In this document: one piece after another, positions 1-8,700 of the stretch
Position numbering within the stretch: position 1 is the first letter of the stretch
Layout of the letters: each line of letters starts with the position of its first letter
Assembly: GCA_910584735.1 (NCBI GenBank)
Contig: CAJUBM010000093.1
Coordinates: forward strand, 1 to 11,879
Direction: 5' to 3'
Length of the DNA stretch: 11,879 nucleotides
DNA from: an uncultured Muribaculaceae bacterium
GTDB lineage: Bacteria; Bacteroidota; Bacteroidia; Bacteroidales; Muribaculaceae
Translations under genes and position numbers: made by a program
Notes under the pieces: generated by a model
Told to the model about the DNA's origin: nothing
The model's input: only the letters and a program-made list of their open reading frames with translations
Databases searched by the model: none

Positions 1-10
1 TTATTTCTGC

Positions 11-56
11 TGCGCCTCTTCGGGTGGCCTGCCGTCCCGGAGGTCCGGCGCCACTA
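11..56. repeat. REP-like GC-rich repeat, left copy
   Basis: This 46-bp stretch is a perfect inverted match to 11834-11879. It is much more GC-rich than the AT-rich DNA next to it. It can fold: 23-28 (GGTGGC) pairs with 50-55 (GCCACT, one G-U), and 31-34 (GCCG) pairs with 46-49 (CGGC). That imperfect extragenic hairpin resembles REP elements. The family assignment is an inference; only the repetition and the fold are visible. No gene lies at this edge. Confidence 0.75.
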
Positions 57-75
57 TAAAATTACCATTGCCAAA

Positions 76-87
76 AGTGTTATATAA
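76..87. repeat. 12-bp companion motif of the end repeat, left copy
   Basis: The sequence agtgttatataa is the reverse complement of 11787-11798 (ttatataacact). In both copies it lies between the gene-end hairpin and the GC-rich 46-bp element, so it appears to be part of the same composite repeat. The DNA between it and the 46-bp element differs in length: 19 bp here and 35 bp at the right end. Confidence 0.55.
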
Positions 88-90
88 CAG

Positions 91-130
91 AAGCAGGTGT
101 GTCAAAAAATGAATTTTGACACACCTGCTT
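91..130 (-). terminator. Hairpin terminator after the beta-barrel gene
   Basis: A perfect 17-bp stem (91-107 with 114-130) closes on a 6-nt loop. It starts 17 bp past the stop codon of the minus-strand gene at 147-680. Read on the minus strand it is followed only by a short T-rich stretch, not a full T run. The A/T pairs next to the loop and the covarying partner hairpin at 11745-11787 support a real structured terminator. Confidence 0.75.
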
Positions 131-146
131 TATTACACTTATATCC

Positions 147-680
147 TTACAGTCCGAAACGGAAGCCCACCTGCAGCACACCCTGGGCGCCGAAGCCGAG
201 TTCGCCGAACATCGATACAGAGCGTGATATATTGAACTGCGCACCGAGCGGAGAAATCTGATATGCGAAATATGTGCAATTATAGGCATCGTGGTGACGC
301 GGCATCATGTGCGAAATCTCACACCCCAGACCAAGGTGGCCGTAGAGCGAAACAATAGAATTACGCCAATAATGATAACGTCCGTTAAGCATAATCACAT
401 GATATGCGATTGACGAATGTTCCGGCCCACCCTTGGTGGTAGTCGAGGAGAACGAATAACTCGGACCAATCCAGAAATTACGCGCCACATTGAAATTCAC
501 ACCGCCGGTAACCGCACCCCAGGCATTCTTTACATGATCCCATCCGTCATGACAGTCGGTAGCATCCATCTGGGTGTAACCACCATAGCTGAAAGCAATT
601 TCGGCCTTCTGTGCCGAAGCTGTAGACGCTGTCATAACCATGGCGACAGCAGCAACAAGAGTTAGAAGAAATTTTTTCAT
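147..680 (-). CDS. Small outer-membrane beta-barrel protein
   Basis: This 177-residue protein is predicted to be exported to the outer membrane. The first 24 residues form a signal peptide (MKKFLL, hydrophobic core, then TASAQ with cleavage after SA or AQ). The mature part of about 153 residues has alternating hydrophobic/polar segments that can be read as eight beta strands, for example GAVTGGVNFNV, FWIGPSYSF, VSLYGHLGLG and VSMFGELGFG. It ends in VGFRFGL, a barrel-type last strand, though with a final Leu rather than the usual Phe. Size and pattern fit the 8-stranded OmpA/OmpX-like 'porin family' group, but no specific family is recognised. The start is ATG at 678-680; an upstream in-frame TTG at 684-686 adds only two residues before the signal peptide. 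It is divergent from the gene at 1115 and ends at its own terminator hairpin. Ligand and function are unknown. Confidence 0.85.
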   Translation of the reverse strand: MKKFLLTLVAAVAMVMTASTASAQKAEIAFSYGGYTQMDATDCHDGWDHVKNAWGAVTGGVNFNVARNFWIGPSYSFSSTTTKGGPEHSSIAYHVIMLNGRYHYWRNSIVSLYGHLGLGCEISHMMPRHHDAYNCTYFAYQISPLGAQFNISRSVSMFGELGFGAQGVLQVGFRFGL

Positions 681-817
681 AATCAAAAAACACTTATAAA
701 TCCGATATTAATATTCATAAATCCCAATCCATGCGGAACACCTCCGGCAATGGTAAAAATGCGTTAACAAATTCAATTATTTTAACATTCACCTCCTCCG
801 ATAGGTTCACGGCTATT

Positions 818-852
818 GCCAAAAAGAACAAATTTAAAGCCAAAAAGAACAA
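818..852 (-). repeat. Two 14-bp direct repeats, 21 bp apart
   Basis: gccaaaaagaacaa occurs at 818-831 and again at 839-852. The start-to-start distance is 21 bp, about two helical turns. The promoter candidate at 829-836 lies in the gap and overlaps the end of the first copy. Two copies on one helix face could be a tandem operator, or the result of a local duplication. Confidence 0.6.
829..836 (-). promoter_or_regulatory. Candidate -7 box for the beta-barrel gene
   Basis: On the minus strand this reads TAAATTTG, a full match to the Bacteroidetes TAnnTTTG -7 element. No good TTTG sits at the expected 19-20 nt upstream, so the -33 half is weak. It would give a leader of roughly 140 nt. A poorer alternative is TGAATTTG on the minus strand at 768-775, closer to the gene. 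Confidence 0.4.
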
Positions 853-889
853 TCAGTTTATGTTAAAAAACATGTCTTAAAACGCACTC

Positions 890-918
890 AATCGGCAAAA
901 AAGACCTGTTTGCCGATT
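890..918. promoter_or_regulatory. 10-bp hairpin in the divergent promoter region
   Basis: aatcggcaaa (890-899) pairs perfectly with tttgccgatt (909-918) around a 9-nt loop. It lies between the candidate minus-strand promoter and the plus-strand promoter at 955-986. A short T run (917-920) follows on the plus strand, so it could be a weak terminator. Its position upstream of both promoters fits a regulator-binding palindrome equally well. Confidence 0.4.
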
Positions 919-954
919 TTGTAAGAAAGCAATCTCAAAAAATTATGTGAAAAA

Positions 955-986
955 TTTGCATTTTAAACAATCCTGACATAACTTTG
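955..986 (+). promoter_or_regulatory. Bacteroidetes-type promoter for the gene at 1115
   Basis: TTTG at 955-958 and TAACTTTG at 979-986 are separated by 20 nt. Both halves match the primary sigma factor consensus of Bacteroidetes (TTTG at -33, TAnnTTTG at -7). Transcription should start near 993, giving a leader of about 120 nt before the ATG at 1115. Confidence 0.75.
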
Positions 987-1053
987 CGGACATCACATAA
1001 ACCATTGTATAAGAATTAAATAATATTCGTTAAGAGTATGAATATTTCATTTT

Positions 1054-1079
1054 TATGCAATATGCATATTCCTTATGCA
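1054..1079 (+). promoter_or_regulatory. Three TATGCA copies in the 5' leader
   Basis: TATGCA occurs at 1054-1059, 1061-1066 and 1074-1079, and 1059-1070 (aatatgcatatt) is a perfect 12-bp palindrome. The cluster is in the predicted untranslated leader, 36-61 nt before the start codon. The sequence TATGCATAT recurs at 9616-9624 in the leader of the PpiD-like gene. In AT-rich DNA this may be chance. Confidence 0.2.
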
Positions 1080-1114
1080 CTAATCAATATTTTCTATCAC
1101 ATAACCGGAAAAAG

Positions 1115-3064
1115 ATGAAAAAAATCTACTCCCTCATGTTAGCTCTGGCGGCTGCCGCAGTCACACCTGCCGCAGCCGAGACTGTCACACTAATTGTTGA
1201 CAACCCGGAAGCCATCAGAATAACACGCTACGACTACAATGTCGGAAGCGAAGTGGACGTTGTTTCCCCCATTGAGGCCGTAAACCAGATCGAATACAAC
1301 ATAACCGATTACTGGAGCATAACCATCAAGCCTCAGGACGGTTTCAAGCTTGACAAAGTACTTCTTGACGGCAACGACAAACTTTATGGCAACTCGATGT
1401 TCTATCTCTATCTCGATGCCTCGCAGGCCGATGTGGTGTACAACGTGACGACTAAAAATCTCGCGGAATCACGCAACTCCACGGCAACATTAACCGTTGA
1501 CGATGCGTCAAAAGTGCAACTTACGCGCGGTGATTACTCAGAGGTAACACTCAGCAACGGCACCAACATTGTAAAATTTGATGCTGCCACCGAAACTCCG
1601 TTCATGCTCCGTTCAACAAACGGAGGCGACCTTTTCTCCGTAACACACAACGGTAATTCTTTAACACCCCAATACGGTTGGTACAAACTCTATGTAGAGG
1701 ACGGCTCGGAGATTGACATTAAGGCAGACTTCCCCGATGAAACCCACCTCGTGAAGATGACCGTGCCTGAAGGGTGCGAGGATTTCGTAAGCTCGGTTGT
1801 AGATGCCAACTACCAGAATATCGAGGGCGACATCCTGGCAGGGATATCCATGAAGGCCGGAACAAAGTTTACCGTAAACTTCAACACCGCCTCATATGCC
1901 ATTGACAAATTCTCTGTCAACGGCAAACAGATGACCGACATCTACAGCTCCTATACAACCACAGTGACCTCTGAGGACTTATTAATGCAGGCAGAGGTTC
2001 ATCCATACGGCTCTTTCGACGTCGTATTCAACGTAGACGACCCCACACGCCTGCAGATGTTCGAGGGATATAATTCCTACGGCACAGCCTACAACCTCGT
2101 TGCCGGTGATAACACCTTCTCATTCCAGGAATCACAATACAGCACTCCGCAGGTCTACATGCAGCCCACCGCAGGGAATATCATCCAAAGCGTGACACGC
2201 TACAACGGTGACAACGAGCCTGAAGTAATCGAGTACTTCCCCATGAACGTATATAAGGGTGACCGTATCGAAATCGTCACAGCCGAGAAAGTGCGCGACC
2301 AGGCCATCCTTCTGTGGATCGACCCGCAGGCCTACGATAACATAAGCGCCATACGTTTCCAGAACTATAACGAAGCAATTGCCAACGGCCCGTACGAAGC
2401 AGGCACCAATGAGGTGAAATTCGCATCTGCCGACATGCCGTTCAACATGTATATCGATGTCAGGCATCCGGATCCCATTCCCGACAATTACCAGCCCTGG
2501 CAGCCGGTGGTATTCCTCAATGACCTGTCTCTGAGCGGCACAACATCCTTCTACTTCACCAACGACCCTGCCGGCGAAATCTATCTGGCCTCAGGCGATA
2601 TGCTGCGTATATTCAAGGACACTCCCGTAATGCACATTGTAAACGTGACATTCGCCGACGGCACACCCGCTGAGAACTTCGAAATCAGCGCCGACACACA
2701 GGCCGTGGAAGACTGGGCCGAGGCCGGATTATTCACCGCCTACGAACGCTCTACCATCAGCGTGAAATGGAACAAGCCGGCCGATGAAGAAGGCTTCTAT
2801 TTCGTACACTCATGCAATCTTGACGGCACAGACCTTACCCCTGACGAGAACGGCGTATGTACCTTCGCTGTATCCGGCGACCACACACTTCTCCTTACCC
2901 AGACCAAGAACTCCGGCATAGACAACGTGGTTTCCGCCGAAGGAACAGCCGATAACGCTATCTATAACCTCCAGGGAATAAAGGTAGCAGACTCCGCTGC
3001 CGAACTCGACCGTCTGCCCGCAGGCATATACGTATGCGGCGGCAAAAAAATCGCGGTTAAATAA
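1115..3064 (+). CDS. Secreted multi-unit beta-repeat protein with C-terminal tail
   Basis: This 649-residue exported protein belongs to no family I recognise. The start is ATG at 1115, which opens a clean signal peptide (MKKIYSLM, Ala-rich core, cleavage after PAAA at residue 21); the reading frame is open further upstream but that stretch is not signal-like. After it come about six beta-rich units of 90-105 residues, starting near residues 24, 124, 212, 301, 407 and 505. Several open with a (V/A)TLxVDDxxxxxLTRxDY-like strand and later show an NG or DG turn followed by 'GdxixI', e.g. VEDGSEIDIKA and YKGDRIEIVTA. Residues from about 600 form a tail with AIYNLQGIKV and LPAGIYVCGGKKIAVK, like the tails of the next two genes. 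No catalytic motif is visible. A surface or adhesive role is an inference. It has its own promoter at 955-986. Confidence 0.85.
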   Translation: MKKIYSLMLALAAAAVTPAAAETVTLIVDNPEAIRITRYDYNVGSEVDVVSPIEAVNQIEYNITDYWSITIKPQDGFKLDKVLLDGNDKLYGNSMFYLYLDASQADVVYNVTTKNLAESRNSTATLTVDDASKVQLTRGDYSEVTLSNGTNIVKFDAATETPFMLRSTNGGDLFSVTHNGNSLTPQYGWYKLYVEDGSEIDIKADFPDETHLVKMTVPEGCEDFVSSVVDANYQNIEGDILAGISMKAGTKFTVNFNTASYAIDKFSVNGKQMTDIYSSYTTTVTSEDLLMQAEVHPYGSFDVVFNVDDPTRLQMFEGYNSYGTAYNLVAGDNTFSFQESQYSTPQVYMQPTAGNIIQSVTRYNGDNEPEVIEYFPMNVYKGDRIEIVTAEKVRDQAILLWIDPQAYDNISAIRFQNYNEAIANGPYEAGTNEVKFASADMPFNMYIDVRHPDPIPDNYQPWQPVVFLNDLSLSGTTSFYFTNDPAGEIYLASGDMLRIFKDTPVMHIVNVTFADGTPAENFEISADTQAVEDWAEAGLFTAYERSTISVKWNKPADEEGFYFVHSCNLDGTDLTPDENGVCTFAVSGDHTLLLTQTKNSGIDNVVSAEGTADNAIYNLQGIKVADSAAELDRLPAGIYVCGGKKIAVK

Positions 3065-3122
3065 TGGCTGTCAGCAAAATAGCCACTGACACGTATCACT
3101 GATTCCACAGACAACCCAATAT

Positions 3123-3182
3123 ATGATTTTCGCAGTTTTCTACCCCTCCGTCGAAAGGATGTGTAAGAACTGCGAAAATCAT
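3123..3182. other. Long hairpin in the 274-bp gap
   Basis: A perfect 15-bp stem (3123-3137 with 3168-3182) encloses a 30-nt loop. It lies 58 bp after the stop of the gene at 1115-3064. There is no T run after it on either strand, so it is not a textbook terminator; it could be a processing or mRNA-stability structure, or a dispersed palindromic repeat. The rest of the gap (3065-3338) holds no ORF and no clear plus-strand TAnnTTTG promoter. A smaller inverted repeat is at 3236-3241/3249-3254. Confidence 0.55.
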
Positions 3183-3338
3183 TAAAAAGAAAAATACCTC
3201 TGTCTCCGGAACCTCTCTATCCTTAAAGCTATCCATGTCCGCCAAAGCCGGACACTTAAAAGCGACATAACGGCCATCAAGGCATACAAAGCACTTTTTT
3301 CAAAGATACTTACTCATCAAAAACATCCTTTATCAACG

Positions 3339-5759
3339 ATGAAGAAATTTATCATCAGCGCTGCATCACTGGCCATAGCCATATCATCGGTCTATGCCGT
3401 AGAAGGCGCCCTTGACCTTCGCAGTCGCGCAACCCTGCGCCAGATTGTGATGGAAAAAAAGGCCTCATTCTCTCCAAATGCAGGCCGAGGCATGCGTACG
3501 CATACCGGCAAGCTCGCCGACAACCTCGCCCAAAGCGGTTTTGTAGGAGCTTTCGTAAAGCTGGCCGACGGAGCCACGTCTGAAGACCTGGCTGAATTAG
3601 GCATCCACGTAATGACCCTAAAAGGCAATATAGCCGTATGTATGGTCCCGGTAGACCGCGTAGAGGAACTATCCCTTACCGCCCCGGTAAAGGCAATGAG
3701 TATCGGACGCAAGGTTCACACCAACATGGACCGCGCACGGCAGGCAGCATCGCTTGACGCTGTACACGCCGGAGAAGAAGCCGGCAATCCCGAAGAATCA
3801 CGCCTCCCCTATACAGGTAAAGGGGTTTTGCTCGGCGTTTTCGACGAGGGCATCGACCCCGGCCATATGAACTTCCTCAATCCCGACGGCTCCCATCGCG
3901 TGGCCTACCTGTCGCATATCGTAGCACAGCAGGCAGAACCCGGATATGCCATACGCGGATATACGAACGAGGAAATAAACATGTTCCAGCCCATAGCGAA
4001 TTTCTCCACCGATGAGCCGGGCGCCTACCACGGAACCCATACCCTCGGCATCGCCGGAGGCGCCTACCGTGGCAACGTCACCATGGCCGACTACTCGAAA
4101 TTCACCGACAAAGACACACCCGTGCCACTTATCGACACGCCCAACCCCTACTACGGAGCAGCACCTGACGCTACCCTGACGGCTTCATGCGGTATGCTCG
4201 TGGACCAGTTCATAGCGCTCGGCATCGACCAGATGTGCCAGTTCGCCTACGAGTACAACCTCCCTACAGTGCTCAGCCTCTCGCTCGGCTCGAATTCAGG
4301 ACCGCACGATGTGAACTCGTTCATGAGCCAGTTCTTCGACCTGACCATGACAAAGGCCCCGGACAACCCCAACCCGCCCATCATCTGTATCTCCGCCGGT
4401 AACGAAGGCGACCATAAAATCGCCCTTAAGAAAACCCTCACCAGCTACGATGATGTGCTGCAGACCATGATATGGCCCTATTACATGCAGTACGACCCCG
4501 ATGTAGAGGGTTCCATAACCCTGCGCCAGGACGACATAGCCATATTCTCCGCCGATGACACAAAGCTCGATGTCAAAGCCGTTATCTACAACAAGAACCG
4601 TGGCTACCGCGCAGCCTTGCAGATGCCCGTGGTTGGTGACGGCATCGGATCTTACTACATCACCGATGAGTATTTCCAGGTAACCGAAGAGGACCAAATC
4701 AACGCCCAGCTTGCAAAATGGTTCGACGGAATGGTAGGTGTAGGTGGCGCCATAGAGCCTGAGACAGGGCGCTACTACGCCATGGTGGACTACGCTCTGC
4801 AGAACAGCCAGGCCAACCTCAACGACGACTACATCTTAGGCTTCGAGATAAGAATCCGTCCGGGCGAGGAAATCCCCGAAGGTGGTCTCAAGGTTGAATG
4901 TTACTGCAAGGGACAGACAACCGAGATGTACAACTACAACCAGCCAAACTTCGACGACGGGTCGCGCAACGGCTCCATCTCCGATATGGCCGTAAGCCCC
5001 AAACTAATCGTTGTCGGCGCCTACAACTCGCGCGAAGACTGGCTCTGCCTTGACGGCCTCCGCTCATCCTACATCGCAAATGACCCGCTTTATTTCAAGC
5101 CCGGATACGTAAGCGGATTCTCCTCCTACGGCACTCTGTCAGACGGTCGCAACCTACCTACCGTCTGCGCCCCAGGCTCTTCCGTAATCTCCTCCGTGAG
5201 CCGATATTTCTCGCGCCAGATAGAAGAGAACGCCGTACCCTACACCTTCCAGGCCAAGGCCACCGATGCCGATGGCAACATCAATTATTGGAAACAGGAG
5301 CCTGGCACCTCCATGGCATGCCCGTTCCTGGCCGGAACCATAGCCTGCTGGCTCGAAGCCGACCCCACGCTTGAATACAGCGATGTCCGTGATATAATCG
5401 AGAAGACAGCCGTTGTCGATGACCAGGTACGTGCTGCCGAAGACCCCGTACAGTGGGGTGCCGGAAAATTCGACGCGCTCGCCGGCCTGAAAGAGGTGTT
5501 GAGACGGAAATCGTCCATAAACTCCGTAATAGCCGATGCCGACCAGCGCCTGATTGTAACCCCTGCCGGTGCAAACACCTACAACGTATTCCTCGGGCAG
5601 GCCACTGAGCTTGATACCCGCGTGTACAACACTCAGGGCATGCTTGTGAAATCACTGTCAATCCGGGGCGATGAACTGACACTCGACCTGTCCGACATGA
5701 CTCCCAGCGTATATGTCCTGTCTGTAAACGGACATTCCAGCCGTATCTTGGTAAAATAA
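3339..5759 (+). CDS. Secreted subtilisin-family (S8) serine protease
   Basis: This is an 806-residue exported endopeptidase. Residues 1-20 are a signal peptide (cleavage near VYA/VE). Residues about 65-125 look like an I9-type propeptide that keeps the enzyme inactive until processing. The S8 catalytic set is complete: Asp169 in GVFDEGID, His231 in HGTHTLGIAGG, oxyanion Asn355 in SAGNEGD and Ser658 in GTSMACPFLAG, plus a substrate-binding LSLSLGS stretch at 312-318. Two points are odd. The usual DTG/DSG is DEG, and Asn355 to Ser658 spans about 300 residues where subtilisin has 66, so a large domain is inserted there. Residues from about 728 form an all-beta tail with VYNTQGMLV and a final RILVK, resembling type IX secretion sorting domains but without the usual NP motif. 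The LRR gene follows after 28 bp, very likely as one operon. The substrate is unknown. Confidence 0.92.
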   Translation: MKKFIISAASLAIAISSVYAVEGALDLRSRATLRQIVMEKKASFSPNAGRGMRTHTGKLADNLAQSGFVGAFVKLADGATSEDLAELGIHVMTLKGNIAVCMVPVDRVEELSLTAPVKAMSIGRKVHTNMDRARQAASLDAVHAGEEAGNPEESRLPYTGKGVLLGVFDEGIDPGHMNFLNPDGSHRVAYLSHIVAQQAEPGYAIRGYTNEEINMFQPIANFSTDEPGAYHGTHTLGIAGGAYRGNVTMADYSKFTDKDTPVPLIDTPNPYYGAAPDATLTASCGMLVDQFIALGIDQMCQFAYEYNLPTVLSLSLGSNSGPHDVNSFMSQFFDLTMTKAPDNPNPPIICISAGNEGDHKIALKKTLTSYDDVLQTMIWPYYMQYDPDVEGSITLRQDDIAIFSADDTKLDVKAVIYNKNRGYRAALQMPVVGDGIGSYYITDEYFQVTEEDQINAQLAKWFDGMVGVGGAIEPETGRYYAMVDYALQNSQANLNDDYILGFEIRIRPGEEIPEGGLKVECYCKGQTTEMYNYNQPNFDDGSRNGSISDMAVSPKLIVVGAYNSREDWLCLDGLRSSYIANDPLYFKPGYVSGFSSYGTLSDGRNLPTVCAPGSSVISSVSRYFSRQIEENAVPYTFQAKATDADGNINYWKQEPGTSMACPFLAGTIACWLEADPTLEYSDVRDIIEKTAVVDDQVRAAEDPVQWGAGKFDALAGLKEVLRRKSSINSVIADADQRLIVTPAGANTYNVFLGQATELDTRVYNTQGMLVKSLSIRGDELTLDLSDMTPSVYVLSVNGHSSRILVK

Positions 5760-5787
5760 TAAACACTATCAATAAAAACATCTACAA

Positions 5788-8700
5788 ATGAACATATTAC
5801 GCAACCTGCTGATGGCAACCGCCATTATCGGCACGTCATTTGCATCAAATGCTGCCGATGACCTTGGCGAACCGGCCGTGACCATCAAGACAGAAATGTA
5901 TAACGTGCAAGGGCCTACCAACGACTTCTCCATTCTGCTCTCCACCCGCACTCCTCAAACCTTTGATATCGATATGGGATTCGGCACACAGGAAGTAGAC
6001 GTGGTGCCGGCATATATCGAAGATGGAGCCTGGAAAGGAACTTTCATCACATGCCGTGTGTCCCAGGCCGGAGAAATCAAGATTTACGGCGATCCCTCCC
6101 AGATTGATGTAATCAATGCTGCCGGAGCCGGGATAACAGAGATTGCTATGGCAAACTGCCTGAATCTTGAGGTACTTGATCTCTCGCATAATTACCTGAA
6201 AGGGATTGACCTGACCCCGTTCAGCAAACTGATGGCCATCTACCTTAGCGATAACCCTGGAACCGCCCAGACACCAATAACCATAGGAGGGCCCAAAAAC
6301 GACCTGGCGATACTTGAAATCGATATAATTGATTATATTGATCCTAATTTCGACCTGCGCCTGTATCCCAACCTCACTACTTTCGATGCCTACGCTACAA
6401 AATCGCTTAAGAAAGCAGACCTTTCAAATTCAAGCAAACTGGTGCAGTTAGTCCTCGAGATGACCGCCGTAGAAACCATCGACCTCAGCGGATGCCCCAA
6501 CCTGGTACGTCTTAACGTGTCAGAGTCCCGTATATCCCAATTAGATCTCTCCCCCGTAACCAAGCTCCAGAGCCTTAACTGCGGCCATTCCTCCGGAACG
6601 GTGAACACAGACATCACCATGCCCCATCTTGACCTGAGCCATAACCCGCAACTGAATTATCTGGCAGCAGAAGGGAATGACATGGAGACTCTTGACATCA
6701 CCAAGAACCCCCTGATTCAGAACCTCTACCTTCAGGACAACAAGCTCACCACCCTCGATCTGTCGCAGAACAAGAACCTGGTAAGTGTGAACCTCAACAA
6801 CAACAACTTCACATTCTCCACCCTACCCGCAGAGCAGAATACCTGGCTTGAATATTTCTACAACCAGCGTCCCTACGCCGTAAACAAATCTTATGCCAAA
6901 GGCACAGAGATTGACTTCTCCCCCATGATACGTCCGGGAACAACCACCACCGCCAAGGTTATGTACCGTCCGATCAAGGCCGCTGAAAGCGATGAGACAG
7001 AGACCGAATATGCCCTGCCGGAAAGCGAGTACACATTCTCAGCCACAGGCAAACTCGTCGTAAACAAGACATACACCGACTCTCTCTACGTAGTATTCTC
7101 TAACAGCGCCTTCGTTCCCTCGAATGTATCTACCGGATACTCGCTCTATTCCTCGCCGTTCATGGTGAAAGAAGCCTCGGAAATCGGGCAGCCCTCGCCT
7201 ATCATCAGCTTTATGCCCGTATCTGCCGCCACAAACATATCCTTCAAGGTAGGTATGGACGGCGCTACCTCCACCACACCGCGCAAACTGCTGGTAGATT
7301 TCGGCGACGGCAACCGTAAGGAATTCAACGTAACTTCTTCAACTGCTACCACTACAATCTCGTCAAAGCCTACGGCAGGCAAGTATATAACATTGTATGC
7401 TCCCGAAAACGAGATTATCACCGCTTTCGAAATAGCAGACCGCCCGCTTGTATCAATCGATATAACCAAAGCTACCGAACTCCGCACCCTCTCTATAACA
7501 GGTTGCTCGCTCGGCACTATAAATCTCGCATACAACCGCTGTCTGACAAAGCTCGACCTTTCGCGCAACAACCTCAAAGCTCTTGACCTCAAAGGTGTAC
7601 GTGGCGATTACGAGAAGTACGCGCTATCCGATGTCAAGGCTTCCGACAACAAGATTACGGACGTCAAGATTATCAACACCACCGGAACCCTCAGCCTCGA
7701 CCTGAGCAACAACCTGTTAGCTGAATTCACCCTTAAGGATTACGACAACCTGCAGAACCTTGACCTGAGCGGCAACAAACTTTCCACAATAATGCTCTCA
7801 TATATGGGCAACATACGGAAAATCAACCTCAGCCGCAACCAACTGACCCAGCTTGAAAACTTGGTAGACATGCCTTTCTGCACGGATTTCAACGTATCAG
7901 ACAACAAGCTCACACTTGAAACGCTACCCTATTTCGAAGCCAACATTCCGGCCAATTACGTATATGCCCCCCAGCAGGCACTCGCTATACCCTCAAAAGG
8001 CCCGGGCGTGAACCTGTCGAAACAGAACCGCGTAATCAACGGCGTCGGAACCACCTATGTATGGAAGACCGTTGGCGGACAGACCCTCGTGAACGGCACT
8101 GACTACCGTATCACCGATGATGGTGCCACACGCTTCCTCAACACCTCCACAGGCCCGGTATATTGCGAGATGACCAACCCGGCGTTCCCCGCTTTCACCG
8201 GCGCGAATGTATTCCGCACAACCGAGGTAACCCCCATGGGTGCACCCCAGACCCTCGTGGCAACCTTCACAACCCCCAAGGCTGTGAAAAACGGCTCACT
8301 GTCCTTGGCAACAAAAGGGGTTGACGCTCTCTACATCGACTGGCGCGGTGATGACACCGACTTCGTACCCTACGAGACAAAAGACACCTACACCCTCTAT
8401 TCCGATATAGAGACATACGCAGGGGCACAGGTAAAAGTCTACACCTACAACTCACCCGACAATGTCACCGTATTCTCCGTAAGTGACATACCGATGAGTG
8501 CCTTCGATGGCTCCTACATGACCTCACTCATCAACTTCACCCTTGACGGGTCTGGCATATCCCCCGAAAACCTCGTATGGCCCTCGAAAGAAACTATCTC
8601 CGAGCTCTTCATCAACAATGGCGGTTTCACGGAATTCGACCTCAGCCAGTTCCCCGCACTGACCCAGGTAGGGTTAGCTCAGAACAAGCTCACCTCGATT

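Noticed and set aside
1..89. Open frame reaching the left edge on the plus strand, ending at a TAA at 87-89, that could be a gene end
   Set aside because: It runs through the 46-bp repeat, which is open in the equivalent frame at the right end and then diverges to a different stop. A dispersed structured repeat explains this better than a coding end.
715..799. Two tiny leader ORFs on the minus strand (777-788 and 715-732), each after a GGAGGT-like sequence
   Set aside because: They are three and five codons long, the first has poor spacing from its SD-like sequence, and Bacteroidetes rely little on such sequences. They could be chance purine runs.
1055..1114. Upstream start for the multi-unit protein (20 extra residues)
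   Set aside because: The extra residues are not signal-like, whereas the ATG at 1115 begins a typical signal peptide preceded by a purine-rich stretch.
2132..2467. Minus-strand open frame of 111 codons opposite the multi-unit gene
   Set aside because: It is the reverse shadow of a well-supported coding frame with no independent start signal or recognisable domain.
5281..5781. Long minus-strand open frame of 166 codons opposite the protease
   Set aside because: It has low-complexity Arg-rich composition, no signal or domain, and overlaps a well-supported protease coding sequence including its catalytic serine.
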